Shown here piece after piece: positions 21,420 through 30,178 of a stretch of 34,432 nucleotides of DNA (its first letter is position 1; each line of letters starts with the position of its first letter). The stretch spans positions 1-34,432 of the IMG/VR virus record IMGVR_UViG_3300042090_000670. One strand, written 5' to 3'. This stretch comes from a virus. The position numbers and the translations under genes are program-made. The notes under the pieces are model-generated. The model saw nothing but the letters and a program-made list of their open reading frames with translations. It ran no database searches and was not told the origin of the DNA.

Positions 21420-23009
21420 ATGGCCGAATCCCTTAAAATATTTCCCATCCGCGTTCAGTCGGGGATAAAGCGCGATGGAACCGACACCGAAGGCAATTAC
21501 TGGAACGACGGTCTATGGTGCCGTATGTACCGAGGCTTGCCGCGTAGCATGGGCGGCTACCGCTCGATGTCGGAAACATATCCCGACGAGCCGTCGCGCG
21601 GTCTGTTCGCTGAACTGAACGGCACCGGATTTATCAACCTGTTTTCCGGCTCGGCCAGCAAGCTTGTCGTCGGACAGTTCACGACGGAGGGATTCGGCAA
21701 TACGCCGGTCGATATCACGCCTGCCGGATTTGCCGCCAGCCCGAATAATGTCTGGCAGCTGGATAGCTTTTACAACGAGAACGGCAGTCTCGCTTCCGAT
21801 ATCATAGCGCATGGCGCGCCGAACCTTGCAGCCATCGACAGCATGGTTCAGGCCCCTATTTATTACGGCGATATCAACGGCACGTCGCCGCTGACGGCGG
21901 CGGTCGACGATGCCACGCCGACACCGGCGACCGTTACCGTGGACGGCGGCATTGTTTCCTTGCAGCCGTACCTGATCGGCTATGGAAGCGGAGGTCTCGT
22001 CATCTGGTCGGCATTAAACCAACCCAATCTGTTTCCCGCCGCTAACGCGGCGAATGTTTGCGCCACGAAAATCGTCAAGGGTCTTTCGATACGCGGCGGC
22101 TCCAGTTCGCCGTCGTGCCTTCTTTGGTCGCTCGACAGCCTGATCCAGATGTCGTTCGTCGGCGGCGATGTGATCTGGCAATTCAACACGATTTCCGATC
22201 AAAGCTCGATTCTCTCCAGTAGCGCGGTCGTCGAGTATGACGGCATTTATTACTGGCCCGGCATCGACCGTTTCCTTGTCTTCAATGGCGTGTTACAGGA
22301 ACTCCAGAACAATTTATGTCTCGACTTCGTTTACAAAAACATGAATTTCAATGTCCGGCAAAAAGCGTTCGCCTTCAAGATACCGCGCTGGCACGAGATA
22401 TGGTTCTGCTTTCCGCTGTTCGGTGCGACCGAATGCAACTGGGCGGTGGTCTATAATGTGGTAGAGCAAACGTGGTACTCGACCCTTCTTCCTGCGGACG
22501 GCCGTTCGACCGCCTACTTCGCCAAAATCTGGCAATACCCGATCATGTCTTCGGCGCTCGGCCTTCTTCCCATCGGCCAGAATAGCGGCAGTGTTTTTCC
22601 CGTTTACCAGCACGAGTATGGAACCGATTTCATACGCGGCAACCAGACTTTGGCAATCCGTTCATATGCCAAATCGTCCGATCTTGCGATTGTAGGAGGC
22701 GGCCTGACGGCGTTCGGCGCTCCGTTTATACCGGGGGACTCGCGGTGGACTCAACTATGCGGGTTCGAGCATGATTATCTGTTCAATAACAATCTTTTGA
22801 TGTCGATTTTTACGCGCACCTACGCCGGAGATGCGGATGCTCTGGCGGCGCAAGTAACTATACCAAAACAAGCAAGCAATAACTTTTTCGACACCCAGAT
22901 TCAGGGACGATATATACGTTGGCAAATCGAGGCCAACGAACAGGGGGGATATTTCATTATGGGGCAGCCGATGATGTATTTCCGCCCTGGCGATGCGCAG
23001 CCCATGTGA
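21420..23009 (+). CDS. Tail nozzle / packaged-DNA stabilisation protein (P22 gp10-like role)
   Basis: The ATG at 21420 is preceded by GAGTAAAG. The 529-aa product is beta-rich with repeated blade-like segments, as in the propeller-containing nozzle proteins of podophages. Key stretches are NYWNDGLWCRMYRGLPRSMG (N-terminus), EYDGIYYWPGIDRFLVFNG (about 275-292), KNMNFNVRQKAFAFKIPRW and IWFCFPLFGATECNWAVVYN. The last is typical of this family. It would form the distal tube that holds DNA in the head and contacts fibres. It stops with overlap to the next small gene. Confidence 0.8.
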   Translation: MAESLKIFPIRVQSGIKRDGTDTEGNYWNDGLWCRMYRGLPRSMGGYRSMSETYPDEPSRGLFAELNGTGFINLFSGSASKLVVGQFTTEGFGNTPVDITPAGFAASPNNVWQLDSFYNENGSLASDIIAHGAPNLAAIDSMVQAPIYYGDINGTSPLTAAVDDATPTPATVTVDGGIVSLQPYLIGYGSGGLVIWSALNQPNLFPAANAANVCATKIVKGLSIRGGSSSPSCLLWSLDSLIQMSFVGGDVIWQFNTISDQSSILSSSAVVEYDGIYYWPGIDRFLVFNGVLQELQNNLCLDFVYKNMNFNVRQKAFAFKIPRWHEIWFCFPLFGATECNWAVVYNVVEQTWYSTLLPADGRSTAYFAKIWQYPIMSSALGLLPIGQNSGSVFPVYQHEYGTDFIRGNQTLAIRSYAKSSDLAIVGGGLTAFGAPFIPGDSRWTQLCGFEHDYLFNNNLLMSIFTRTYAGDADALAAQVTIPKQASNNFFDTQIQGRYIRWQIEANEQGGYFIMGQPMMYFRPGDAQPM

Positions 23010-23249
23010 ATGATTACGCAGCCCACAGATACAGTGACATTCGATAGATGGGCTGCTGCGCTGCGTCAAACACGGCCCGACATAGACATTCAGCCGATAG
23101 CCCCGAAGGAAACCGAATGGCGGCGCTATGCCGATCAGGTAAGCCAAAGCTCGGTCTGTCAAACATACAATACCCCGCGTTCGGAGGGGTTCAAGTCATG
23201 GCGGGAGTGGGCGACCGCTTTTATTCTTGCATTTGGCAGCCACGCATAA
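23010..23249 (+). CDS. Small phage protein, 79 aa
   Basis: The ATG at 23010 follows the nozzle stop directly (TGAATG). The product has FDRWAAALRQTRPDIDI and EWRRYADQVSQS, ending FKSWREWATAFILAFGSHA. It is probably helical with aromatic residues; no family is recognised. Similar short genes follow nozzle genes in other podophages in my recollection. It ends just before a strong promoter. Confidence 0.6.
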   Translation: MITQPTDTVTFDRWAAALRQTRPDIDIQPIAPKETEWRRYADQVSQSSVCQTYNTPRSEGFKSWREWATAFILAFGSHA

Positions 23250-23253
23250 ACGC

Positions 23254-23283
23254 TTGACGTAAAGCCTTGTTTTTTGATATTAT
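23254..23283 (+). promoter_or_regulatory. Strong sigma70-type promoter before the acyltransferase
   Basis: TTGACG (23254-23259) and TATTAT (23278-23283) are separated by 18 bases. The element fills the only sizeable gap (23250-23358) in this part of the operon. It would start a transcript with a leader of about 70 bases, beginning with the HlyC-like gene and continuing into the internal virion proteins. Confidence 0.62.
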
Positions 23284-23358
23284 CCCCCTCTCTCCGAAAG
23301 CTCTGTCGGCCACGCACGGGCAGATAATCGGGCATTCAACGAATGCTTGGATTGTCGC

Positions 23359-23763
23359 ATGAATTCCTACCGCTGGCGCATCGCATCGGAGAGCGATTTT
23401 ATTCCTATCTACAATCTGATTTACGCATCGCCCCATCGCGCGAAATGGGACATGGCGGAGATACGCCGCCGCGTGCTGCGGCCGCTGTTTCTCGAACAGA
23501 TCATCGTATTCCTGCGCGGCGCTGATATTTGCGGCTTTCTGACTTTTGCGTTCATGGATCGAAAATCTGGCGCGCATCAGGCAACCGGCGGAATCGAAGA
23601 CGGCGACTGGAGATCCGGCAACAATCCCTGGATCGTGGACTTTTTCTGCGACCGCGACGGGCTGCGGATTCTGGCGCGGCTGCGCGCCGACTTCCGCAAC
23701 GCAATAAAGACACCGATTCGTTACTGGCGCGTCAAACATAAGCAAATCAGGAGAATGACATGA
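23359..23763 (+). CDS. HlyC-like toxin-activating lysine acyltransferase
   Basis: The ATG at 23359 gives 134 aa; a TTG at 23347 would add four residues, and the ribosome site is weak for both. The sequence follows the HlyC/ApxC pattern: YASPHRAKW (H26) corresponds to SPLHRNW of HlyC, VLRPLFLEQIIVFLR to the following strand, GFLTFAFM to the central strand, and DWRSGNNPWIVDF (D94) to DWTSGDRKWFIDW. The known catalytic pair of HlyC is His23 and Asp92, 69 residues apart; here the spacing is 68. These enzymes (GNAT fold) move a fatty acyl chain from acyl-ACP to lysines of RTX pore-forming toxins. No RTX toxin is in the window; the stop overlaps the start of a hydrophobic virion protein, a possible substrate. 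At 134 aa it is shorter than HlyC (about 170). Confidence 0.82.
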   Translation: MNSYRWRIASESDFIPIYNLIYASPHRAKWDMAEIRRRVLRPLFLEQIIVFLRGADICGFLTFAFMDRKSGAHQATGGIEDGDWRSGNNPWIVDFFCDRDGLRILARLRADFRNAIKTPIRYWRVKHKQIRRMT

Positions 23764-25091
23764 GTGGAGGAGGCATCGGCGGCGCTTTGGGCGCGGGAGC
23801 CGGGATGCTCCTTGCACCTGAAACTGGCGGAATGTCGCTTGCGCTTCCGGCACTATTGGGCGCGGCTGGCGGCGCTGGCGGCGCGGCCCTGAGCGGCGGC
23901 AACCCTCTTGTAAGCGGTCTGGAAGGTGGGGCCGGCGGTCTCGCCGGAGGATTTCTCTCGGGGCTGCTAAGTCCTGCGGCGGATGTTGGTACCGCTGCCG
24001 GAGATATTATCAATCCCCTTGATGTTGCCGATACATCCGATCAGGCGGGTATGGGAGATTTGCTCGGCACCCCCTCTCTTTCCGGCATGCAGGGAACGCC
24101 GGCATCCGCCATCCCGTCCAGTGTGCAGATTCCCGGCGCTGGATCGTCCGGAAGCTCCGGCGGCGGCATCAGCGATTATTTAAGCAGCCTGAACCCATTC
24201 GGCGACGGCTCCGGTTCGTCAAGCGCGGCCAACACGGCGGCATCGGGCGCTGCCTCGAAAGCGGGTGGCAACAGTCTGAGCGATTATTTGCTGCCCGCAG
24301 GTCTCGGGCTTGGCGTTCTCGGCGCGTTCATGCCGAGCGGCAGCAACCCCACCAGCGTAACGGGAACGGCAGGTAACGTAGCGGCGGCCAATCCCGGCTT
24401 TACATCGTCATTACCGACATATAAGGCCAATGTGACACAAACTCCGTATCAGGGAAGCTGGTACAGCTACGGGCTGCGCCCTGAAACGCCCATGGTGCAA
24501 AGCACGCTTACGCCGACTTCGACGCCGATCACTTATTCTTCGCCCGCACAGCAAATTCAGCCCTTGGCGCAGGGCGGAATGGTTCGCCATTTTGCGCCGG
24601 GGGGCCATGTGAGGCCAATTGCAGCCCTCCAAATACCGATGTCTAAAATGCCGGTTCGCAAGTTCGCGATGGGAGGCATAAATCCGCCAATGCAGCCACC
24701 GACGGGTGTGCCCCCTCAAATGGGCGCATCCCCCATGCCGATGCAGGCTCCTCCGCCAATGGCGCGCAGGCCCGATCCGCATGCGCAAGCCGCGCAATTC
24801 CAGATGGGGCAGAAGCTTGGACAGGCATTACGTCAGCATATCAAGGGAACGCCGCCCGGTCGCGTACATGGCCCCGGCAAGGGGCAGGATGACGCAATTC
24901 CGGCCAAGCTGTCGGCTGACGAATATGTGGTTCCGGCCGATATTACCAGTGCATTGGGTGACGGCTCATCCAAGGCCGGCGGCAAGGAACTCGACAAGAT
25001 GGTTCACGCAGTCAGGGCGCACAAAACAAGCAAAGGCGCGGATTTTCCGCCTCGCGCCAAGTCGCCCCTCGAATATATCGGGAGGGGCTAG
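23760..25091 (+). CDS. Gly/Ala-rich hydrophobic internal virion protein
   Basis: The ATG at 23760 overlaps the acyltransferase stop (ATGA) and has AGGAGA upstream. The 443-aa protein starts with a Gly/Ala-rich hydrophobic region (about 1-75, with segments near 13-38 and 50-70) and another at 177-191 (LLPAGLGLGVLGAFM), suggestive of membrane insertion. Paired-glycine motifs follow (AQGGMVRHFAPGGHVRP, 270-286; FAMGGINPP, 302-310). The C-terminal part has a phage signature, GPGKGQDDAIPAKL then SADEYVVPADI (371-395). I infer an ejection protein that is packaged in the head and inserts into the host envelope with DNA, like P22 gp7/gp16/gp20. It is the most likely substrate of the neighbouring acyltransferase. 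Confidence 0.7.
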   Translation: MSGGGIGGALGAGAGMLLAPETGGMSLALPALLGAAGGAGGAALSGGNPLVSGLEGGAGGLAGGFLSGLLSPAADVGTAAGDIINPLDVADTSDQAGMGDLLGTPSLSGMQGTPASAIPSSVQIPGAGSSGSSGGGISDYLSSLNPFGDGSGSSSAANTAASGAASKAGGNSLSDYLLPAGLGLGVLGAFMPSGSNPTSVTGTAGNVAAANPGFTSSLPTYKANVTQTPYQGSWYSYGLRPETPMVQSTLTPTSTPITYSSPAQQIQPLAQGGMVRHFAPGGHVRPIAALQIPMSKMPVRKFAMGGINPPMQPPTGVPPQMGASPMPMQAPPPMARRPDPHAQAAQFQMGQKLGQALRQHIKGTPPGRVHGPGKGQDDAIPAKLSADEYVVPADITSALGDGSSKAGGKELDKMVHAVRAHKTSKGADFPPRAKSPLEYIGRG

Positions 25092-27155
25092 ATGAGTGGC
25101 GGAGGCAGCGGCAGCGCGCAAAGCGCTCCCTCGAATACGACCAGCAACAACACGGATACGGTCATCCAGCAGGCTCCGGCCTACGATGTCCAGTATATCT
25201 CGAATTTGCTCGGGCAGGCCGCGACCAGCGCCGCGCAGCCTTATCAGCAATTTCCGGGGCAGCAAGTCGCCGGGTTTACGCCTGATCAGACGGCTGCATT
25301 TTCAAACATCGAAAACCTGACTGGCAACGGAACCGGCGGCGCGGCGGCCACGCAAGGGCAGGCGGCTAATCTTTCGTCGCTTCTGGGGGCGAACAGCGCC
25401 AATAATATCGCCTCTTCCGGTTCTCCTTTCCTGCAAGCCGCCGCAATGTATAATCCGGCAGCGGCCGCCGCTCCGTACACGAATGCCGCCGTCAATACGG
25501 CCACTCCGCAAGGCATTTCCGCCTATATGTCGCCTTACACGAACGACGTGGTTCAGGGCATCCAGAACGAGGCGTTGAACAACTGGAACCAGAATATCAT
25601 GCCGGGAGTGAACAATGAATTTGTGCAGGCAGGACAAGGATTGTCGGGCCGCAACGCGCAAGTGCTGGCGCAGAATGCCGGGAATTTTCAGACCGGCCTG
25701 TCCGCAAATATCGCCAATGCGCTGCAATCCGGATACACGACAGCCGGAAATCAGGCTGCCACACAGGCCGGTATCCTGCAAAACGCCGGGAACACGGCAG
25801 GCACAACAGCGGCATCGGAAGCCGCAAACCTACAAAATATCGGCACCGGCCTCGGCAATCTCGCCGCCACGCAGTCTGGTGCGCAAGGCGCAGCAGCGAC
25901 CAATCTGGCCGGTACAGCGAACACGGTACAAAATACCGGCATTGCCGGCGCTTCCGCATTGCAGGCTGTCGGCCAGCAGCAGCAGGCGCTTAACCAGCAG
26001 AACATCAACACAGCAATCTCTAATTTCCAGAATCAGGTCAATTGGCCCGAGACGCAGGAAAGCTTCCTGAACAGCATTATCAACGGGTTGCCGACGACCG
26101 GCTCATCATCCACAACCGCCGGACAGACGCCCGCCACCACCAATCAAGTCGGCAGCGTATCTCCGCTTTCGTCTCTTGCGGGGTCGCTTATCGGCGCTTC
26201 GTCTATTCCCGGCGCGAAGCGCGGCGGCCTGATCCAAAACTATATGATGGGCGGCCGCGTGAAAGGTTACGCCGACGGGGGGCAGATTCCAGACGATCCT
26301 TCGGACGATGCGCTGAACGGCGTCATCAGCCGGTTGATGAGCGGACAGATCGATAATTCTGGCGTCTTGCCGCCGCCGGTCGCCATGCAACCTTTGCCGG
26401 ATATTCCCACGGCAGGCATTCCGAAAGTGCAGGGCGACCAGCTTGTGCCGCCCGAACAGCAACACGGCACGATCTCCGATGCCTTGGCTGGCGGCGAAAT
26501 GCAAGTTCCCGGCGATCCGTATTCGATGTCAGGCAGCATGAAAAGCCCGTTATCGGCAGGTTTTCCGCAAACCGGCCTCGACCCGCAAAAGCTGCGCAAT
26601 TATCAACTTTTGTCGATGGCATCCGGCTTCCTGCAACCGGCGCGTTCCGGTGCGCAGGCCTTGGGGCAGGCCTTCGGTAATTATGCGACGACTGGCATGG
26701 AAAATGAACGCGCTCTTGCGGAGCAGCAGCAAAGGGCTTTGCAATTCGCCATCACAAATAGCTGGCATCAGGGGCAGTTGCAGAACACGGCACAGAGAAA
26801 CCAGATTTACGGACAACGCGTGGCAGATCAGGGAGATATTGGACAGCAGAATGCGGATACCGCCGCCGCCCGCGCTGCCGCATATCAACAAAGATTGAAC
26901 CAGGCTCAAGTTGATGCCCAGAACAACGGGAAGTGGGAATTAAAGCAGGACGCGCAAGGGAACTGGGTTAAAATCAACAGCCGTACCGGCGACGTGCAGC
27001 CCGTGACATTGGCTTCCCAGCAGCAAGAAAAACCGCGCCAGGCGCAGAATGCAAACGCCCCGCTTGTCGGAGAGGCTCCACTGGCTCAGCAATCAGCCGT
27101 TCCGACGCCGGATGAAATTCGGGCTGAACTTTTACGGCGGGGAGCGATCCAGTGA
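25092..27155 (+). CDS. Large Gln/Asn/Ala-rich internal virion protein
   Basis: The ATG at 25092 begins directly after the preceding stop (TAGATG). The 687-aa protein opens with an MSGGG start like its neighbour. Residues about 180-310 are repetitive and rich in Ala, Gln, Asn and Gly (NAGNTAGTTAASEAANLQN), probably a long helical segment. A paired-glycine motif lies at 377-400 (RGGLIQNYMMGGRVKGYADG). The C-terminal half has LRNYQLLSMASGFLQPARSG and a coiled-coil-like Gln-rich part (ENERALAEQQQRALQFAI). The role as a DNA-ejection or core protein is inferred from size, composition and place. The stop overlaps a GTG start. Confidence 0.7.
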   Translation: MSGGGSGSAQSAPSNTTSNNTDTVIQQAPAYDVQYISNLLGQAATSAAQPYQQFPGQQVAGFTPDQTAAFSNIENLTGNGTGGAAATQGQAANLSSLLGANSANNIASSGSPFLQAAAMYNPAAAAAPYTNAAVNTATPQGISAYMSPYTNDVVQGIQNEALNNWNQNIMPGVNNEFVQAGQGLSGRNAQVLAQNAGNFQTGLSANIANALQSGYTTAGNQAATQAGILQNAGNTAGTTAASEAANLQNIGTGLGNLAATQSGAQGAAATNLAGTANTVQNTGIAGASALQAVGQQQQALNQQNINTAISNFQNQVNWPETQESFLNSIINGLPTTGSSSTTAGQTPATTNQVGSVSPLSSLAGSLIGASSIPGAKRGGLIQNYMMGGRVKGYADGGQIPDDPSDDALNGVISRLMSGQIDNSGVLPPPVAMQPLPDIPTAGIPKVQGDQLVPPEQQHGTISDALAGGEMQVPGDPYSMSGSMKSPLSAGFPQTGLDPQKLRNYQLLSMASGFLQPARSGAQALGQAFGNYATTGMENERALAEQQQRALQFAITNSWHQGQLQNTAQRNQIYGQRVADQGDIGQQNADTAAARAAAYQQRLNQAQVDAQNNGKWELKQDAQGNWVKINSRTGDVQPVTLASQQQEKPRQAQNANAPLVGEAPLAQQSAVPTPDEIRAELLRRGAIQ

Positions 27156-28210
27156 CCGACCTTTCGCAAATACCGACCGATCAGCTTATGGCAATGTATT
27201 CGAATATGCAGGGCGCGCCCAGCCAGCAAGCGCCGTCCGCTGCCGCGCAGCCTCCGCCAAATAACGGTTCGCCGTCTTATGTCGGAAACGTCGATCCGGA
27301 CAGCGGCGATATTACTGTCGGTTCCGGCGCGACACAGCCAACGCAGCCGTCGCAGGCATTCGGATTCGACGTGCCGCCGGCGAACAAGATGGTGATGGCA
27401 AAACTGGCGCAGGAAGACTCGAAGCAGCGCCAAGCCTATATGAGCAACCGCCCAATTGCCCGTAACATTCTCGATTATCTCGACAACATAGAGCCGAATC
27501 TCGACAAGGTGCCCACCGGAGGATTAACCGGGCGTGCCATCGGTTCTGTAATGCAAAACCTGAACCCCGTCATCAAGGGCGTCACGGGGAAGGATAGCGA
27601 ATGGGCCGACGCGGCAGGCAATATTGATAAGGATACATCAGGGCTGGCAACAGAACTGAGCAAGTTTCAATACATGCCGGGAATGCGCGGAAGCGTCCTG
27701 GGCTTGCAAACTATTCTGGCCAGCAAGCCGGGTCTCGGACAGACGCAACAGGTCAACCAGAACATCGTAAACGATATTCGCGGGCGCGTTACCGATTACC
27801 TGACGGGGCAGGAACTTGCGCAAAAATACCGGCAACTAAGCCCGAACCGCATCACCGATCAAAACACTTATACGCTGGACGATGCCATGAAAAGCATCTA
27901 TCCGATCACAACGACCGATCCAAAAACCGGAGTCGTTCTCTATCACCCGGAAAACGTGAAGCTGTTGCGATCGGCGATGGATGACGCGCTGGCTAATCCG
28001 CAAAAATACCTGACGGCAGCGGAACAGGGAAAGCAGATATTCGGCAAGCCCGATAATGCGCCCGCGCCAAAATCGTCTGCGCAGGGTGCAACCCAAGCGC
28101 CGCAACCGAAATTGCCGTCTTTTTCAAGCCCGGACGATCCCGGCTTCAAATCATTGCCTTCTGGCGCTAAATTCATGGGGCCGGATGGCGTTCCAAGGAT
28201 TAAGCACTGA
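27152..28210 (+). CDS. Internal virion protein, 352 aa
   Basis: The GTG at 27152 overlaps the stop before it (GTGA). The N-terminus (DLSQIPTDQLMAMYSNMQG) is a type I know from phage internal proteins, followed by a Pro/Gln-rich linker (about 20-70). The central part is helical (ARNILDYLDNIEPNLDKVP, then FQYMPGMRGSVLGLQTILAS). The end, FKSLPSGAKFMGPDGVPRIK, is a short beta tail that recurs in phage virion proteins. The function is presumably in DNA ejection with its neighbours. Its stop overlaps the next ATG. Confidence 0.68.
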   Translation: MTDLSQIPTDQLMAMYSNMQGAPSQQAPSAAAQPPPNNGSPSYVGNVDPDSGDITVGSGATQPTQPSQAFGFDVPPANKMVMAKLAQEDSKQRQAYMSNRPIARNILDYLDNIEPNLDKVPTGGLTGRAIGSVMQNLNPVIKGVTGKDSEWADAAGNIDKDTSGLATELSKFQYMPGMRGSVLGLQTILASKPGLGQTQQVNQNIVNDIRGRVTDYLTGQELAQKYRQLSPNRITDQNTYTLDDAMKSIYPITTTDPKTGVVLYHPENVKLLRSAMDDALANPQKYLTAAEQGKQIFGKPDNAPAPKSSAQGATQAPQPKLPSFSSPDDPGFKSLPSGAKFMGPDGVPRIKH

Positions 28211-30102
28211 TGGCTAATGATGATCCATTTGCTGGAGTGGCAAGCCCGGTTTCCGCAAACTCAGCCGATCCGTTCGCTGGCGTAGCGAGTCCGGTTCAAT
28301 CCGCATCACCTCAATCTTCTACGGCACAGCTTCCGGGCGAAGAATTGTTTCGGCAAGTTGGGTTGGCGGGGCGCGATCTTGCCGGGGCAGTACCGCTGGC
28401 TGTTGCTGGCGCTGGAGATATTGTTAATGGGGCGATCAATAGTGGCATTGGAGAAATTAACAAGTTTTCTGGCACAGATATACCGAAGCTTGGGATGCCA
28501 ACGGATGCTGTGCAGGGGATGATTTCTGCTACCGGCTTATTTCCGGAACCGCAAAATGCCGCAGAGCGCGGCGTGGGATCTGCCGCAAGTTTCTTGCTGG
28601 GCGGCGGCGAAAACACGATCCCTACTGTTAAGACAATGGCTGCCAACTTGATGGACATGCTTCCGAAAAAAGCTGCCGCTTATGACCCTATGGCTGCAAT
28701 GAGGGGGATCAGCGATTCTTTCAATGCGGCGATCGACAAGGCCAACACTTTTTACGGTTTTCCGAAACAGCTTGCCGAGGGAAGGTCGGTCAGCGCACCG
28801 CAGGTCGCAAGCCATCTCGATTCCGTTATTCAGGACGTGAACGATGCGCCGTGGCATGAGGCGAAATCGCAGGTCGGTACGCTTCAGCGCATCAGGGATA
28901 GCCTGCCTGATAACGGGACGGTTCCCGTCAACGATTTGCTCGATTTGAGAACCTTCACAAACAAATATTTCAACCCAGCGCGCATGACGGATAAAGCCGC
29001 GACCTATGGTAAGCTTAATTCCGTGGTCGATTCCGGCCTGAACATGGCCAAGCAGGAAGTGCCGAATTTTGAAAAGGCCCTTGATATTGCCGATAATTAC
29101 TGGCGTAATAACGTGGCGACGCCATTCCTGAAAAACAAGGTTTTGCTGAAATCGTGGTCGCCGGAAGACGCGCACAATCTGCGCATGGTCGACGAGGGAA
29201 ATCTTGACGAAACGCCTGACATCACGCAGCAGCGTGCGCAAAATCTCGTCAAGAACGTGAAAGACGTTCCTTCCTATAACGCCGTGCGGCGCACGTTGCC
29301 CGATGATGTGGGGCAATCTTTCGATGCGGCGGTTTTGAAAAACATGCCAACCGGACGCCTTCAATCGGCTGGGAAAGCGATCGCCAATACTTCCACCGGC
29401 CATCTTCCTACCGCCCTGAGAAACCTCGCCGATGTTATCAACCCCGGATTGAGCGATGCCGAAAAAGCGACTATCCAAGCAGTAAAACAACAAAACACCT
29501 ATACGCCGCTTTCGACAAAGAATGATCTTGCGCAGGCGGCTTATGAAAATCTCCTGCAAGCTCATATGCGCGGTGAGGGGCAATCTCTTGCGCTACCAGC
29601 GCCGCCTGTGCGCGTCGGGCCTGTAAAGGCGTTGGCCGCACCTTCAGATGCACCCCCGAATTACAATCCGGGAGTGCGCCAGCTTTCCGATCAGACATTT
29701 ACGCCGGACGCAAGAGCGTTGACCTATCAGCCAAGACCAGACTTCGAGGTGTCGCCGGAAGGATGGGCGCAAGCGCCATCGGCAACTCAGATTCGCCAGA
29801 ACCCCGATTTGCTGGGACAGATTTCGAACGCCAAGCAATCGACCAAGAAAACATCCGGCAACGTCGCGCCGAAACAATTGACCTATCAGCCGCGTCCTAA
29901 TTTTGTGGCGACCAAGGAAGGTATTATCGAAGTTACGCCAAGAGGAGCGCAGGGGTTGCCTATAGATATTCCGGGAGAATTGAATGCTATCCGCAAGCCC
30001 TACAAAAAAGGTGGAACGGTTAAACCATCAAAACCTCTCCGCGCCCTTCCCGAGCATATTCTCCCCGAAGACAGGCCAGTAAGATGGGGAGGACGCGCTT
30101 GA
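28210..30102 (+). CDS. Large internal virion protein, 630 aa
   Basis: The ATG at 28210 overlaps the previous stop. The N-terminus contains a duplicated 10-residue unit, DPFAGVASPV, at about 5-14 and 20-29. A hydrophobic Gly/Ala stretch follows (LAGAVPLAVAGAGDIVNGAI, about 57-76). The middle (about 150-420) is mainly helical. A second repeat, LTYQPRP, occurs near residues 508 and 560. A single paired glycine lies near the C-terminus (YKKGGTVKPSKPL). No lytic transglycosylase motif is seen. This is the last of four large coupled genes, which together look like an ejection complex. The stop overlaps a promoter. Confidence 0.68.
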   Translation: MANDDPFAGVASPVSANSADPFAGVASPVQSASPQSSTAQLPGEELFRQVGLAGRDLAGAVPLAVAGAGDIVNGAINSGIGEINKFSGTDIPKLGMPTDAVQGMISATGLFPEPQNAAERGVGSAASFLLGGGENTIPTVKTMAANLMDMLPKKAAAYDPMAAMRGISDSFNAAIDKANTFYGFPKQLAEGRSVSAPQVASHLDSVIQDVNDAPWHEAKSQVGTLQRIRDSLPDNGTVPVNDLLDLRTFTNKYFNPARMTDKAATYGKLNSVVDSGLNMAKQEVPNFEKALDIADNYWRNNVATPFLKNKVLLKSWSPEDAHNLRMVDEGNLDETPDITQQRAQNLVKNVKDVPSYNAVRRTLPDDVGQSFDAAVLKNMPTGRLQSAGKAIANTSTGHLPTALRNLADVINPGLSDAEKATIQAVKQQNTYTPLSTKNDLAQAAYENLLQAHMRGEGQSLALPAPPVRVGPVKALAAPSDAPPNYNPGVRQLSDQTFTPDARALTYQPRPDFEVSPEGWAQAPSATQIRQNPDLLGQISNAKQSTKKTSGNVAPKQLTYQPRPNFVATKEGIIEVTPRGAQGLPIDIPGELNAIRKPYKKGGTVKPSKPLRALPEHILPEDRPVRWGGRA

Positions 30103-30127
30103 AAAACAGCTATTTCCCGTCTATACT
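30099..30127 (+). promoter_or_regulatory. Strong sigma70-type promoter before the spike genes
   Basis: TTGAAA (30099-30104) and TATACT (30122-30127) are 17 bases apart. The following leader of about 50 bases carries AAAAGGA before the ATG at 30179. It separates expression of the receptor-binding genes from the internal proteins. Confidence 0.65.
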
Positions 30128-30178
30128 CCATCCGCCGAGTGCCATCATGGGCGCTGCAATCCAAAAGGAACCAGCCCC

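Noticed and set aside
28537-29583. Long leftward frame of 348 codons
   Set aside because: It lies wholly opposite the 630-aa internal protein gene, which has coupled starts, protein-like repeats and neighbours of the same kind.
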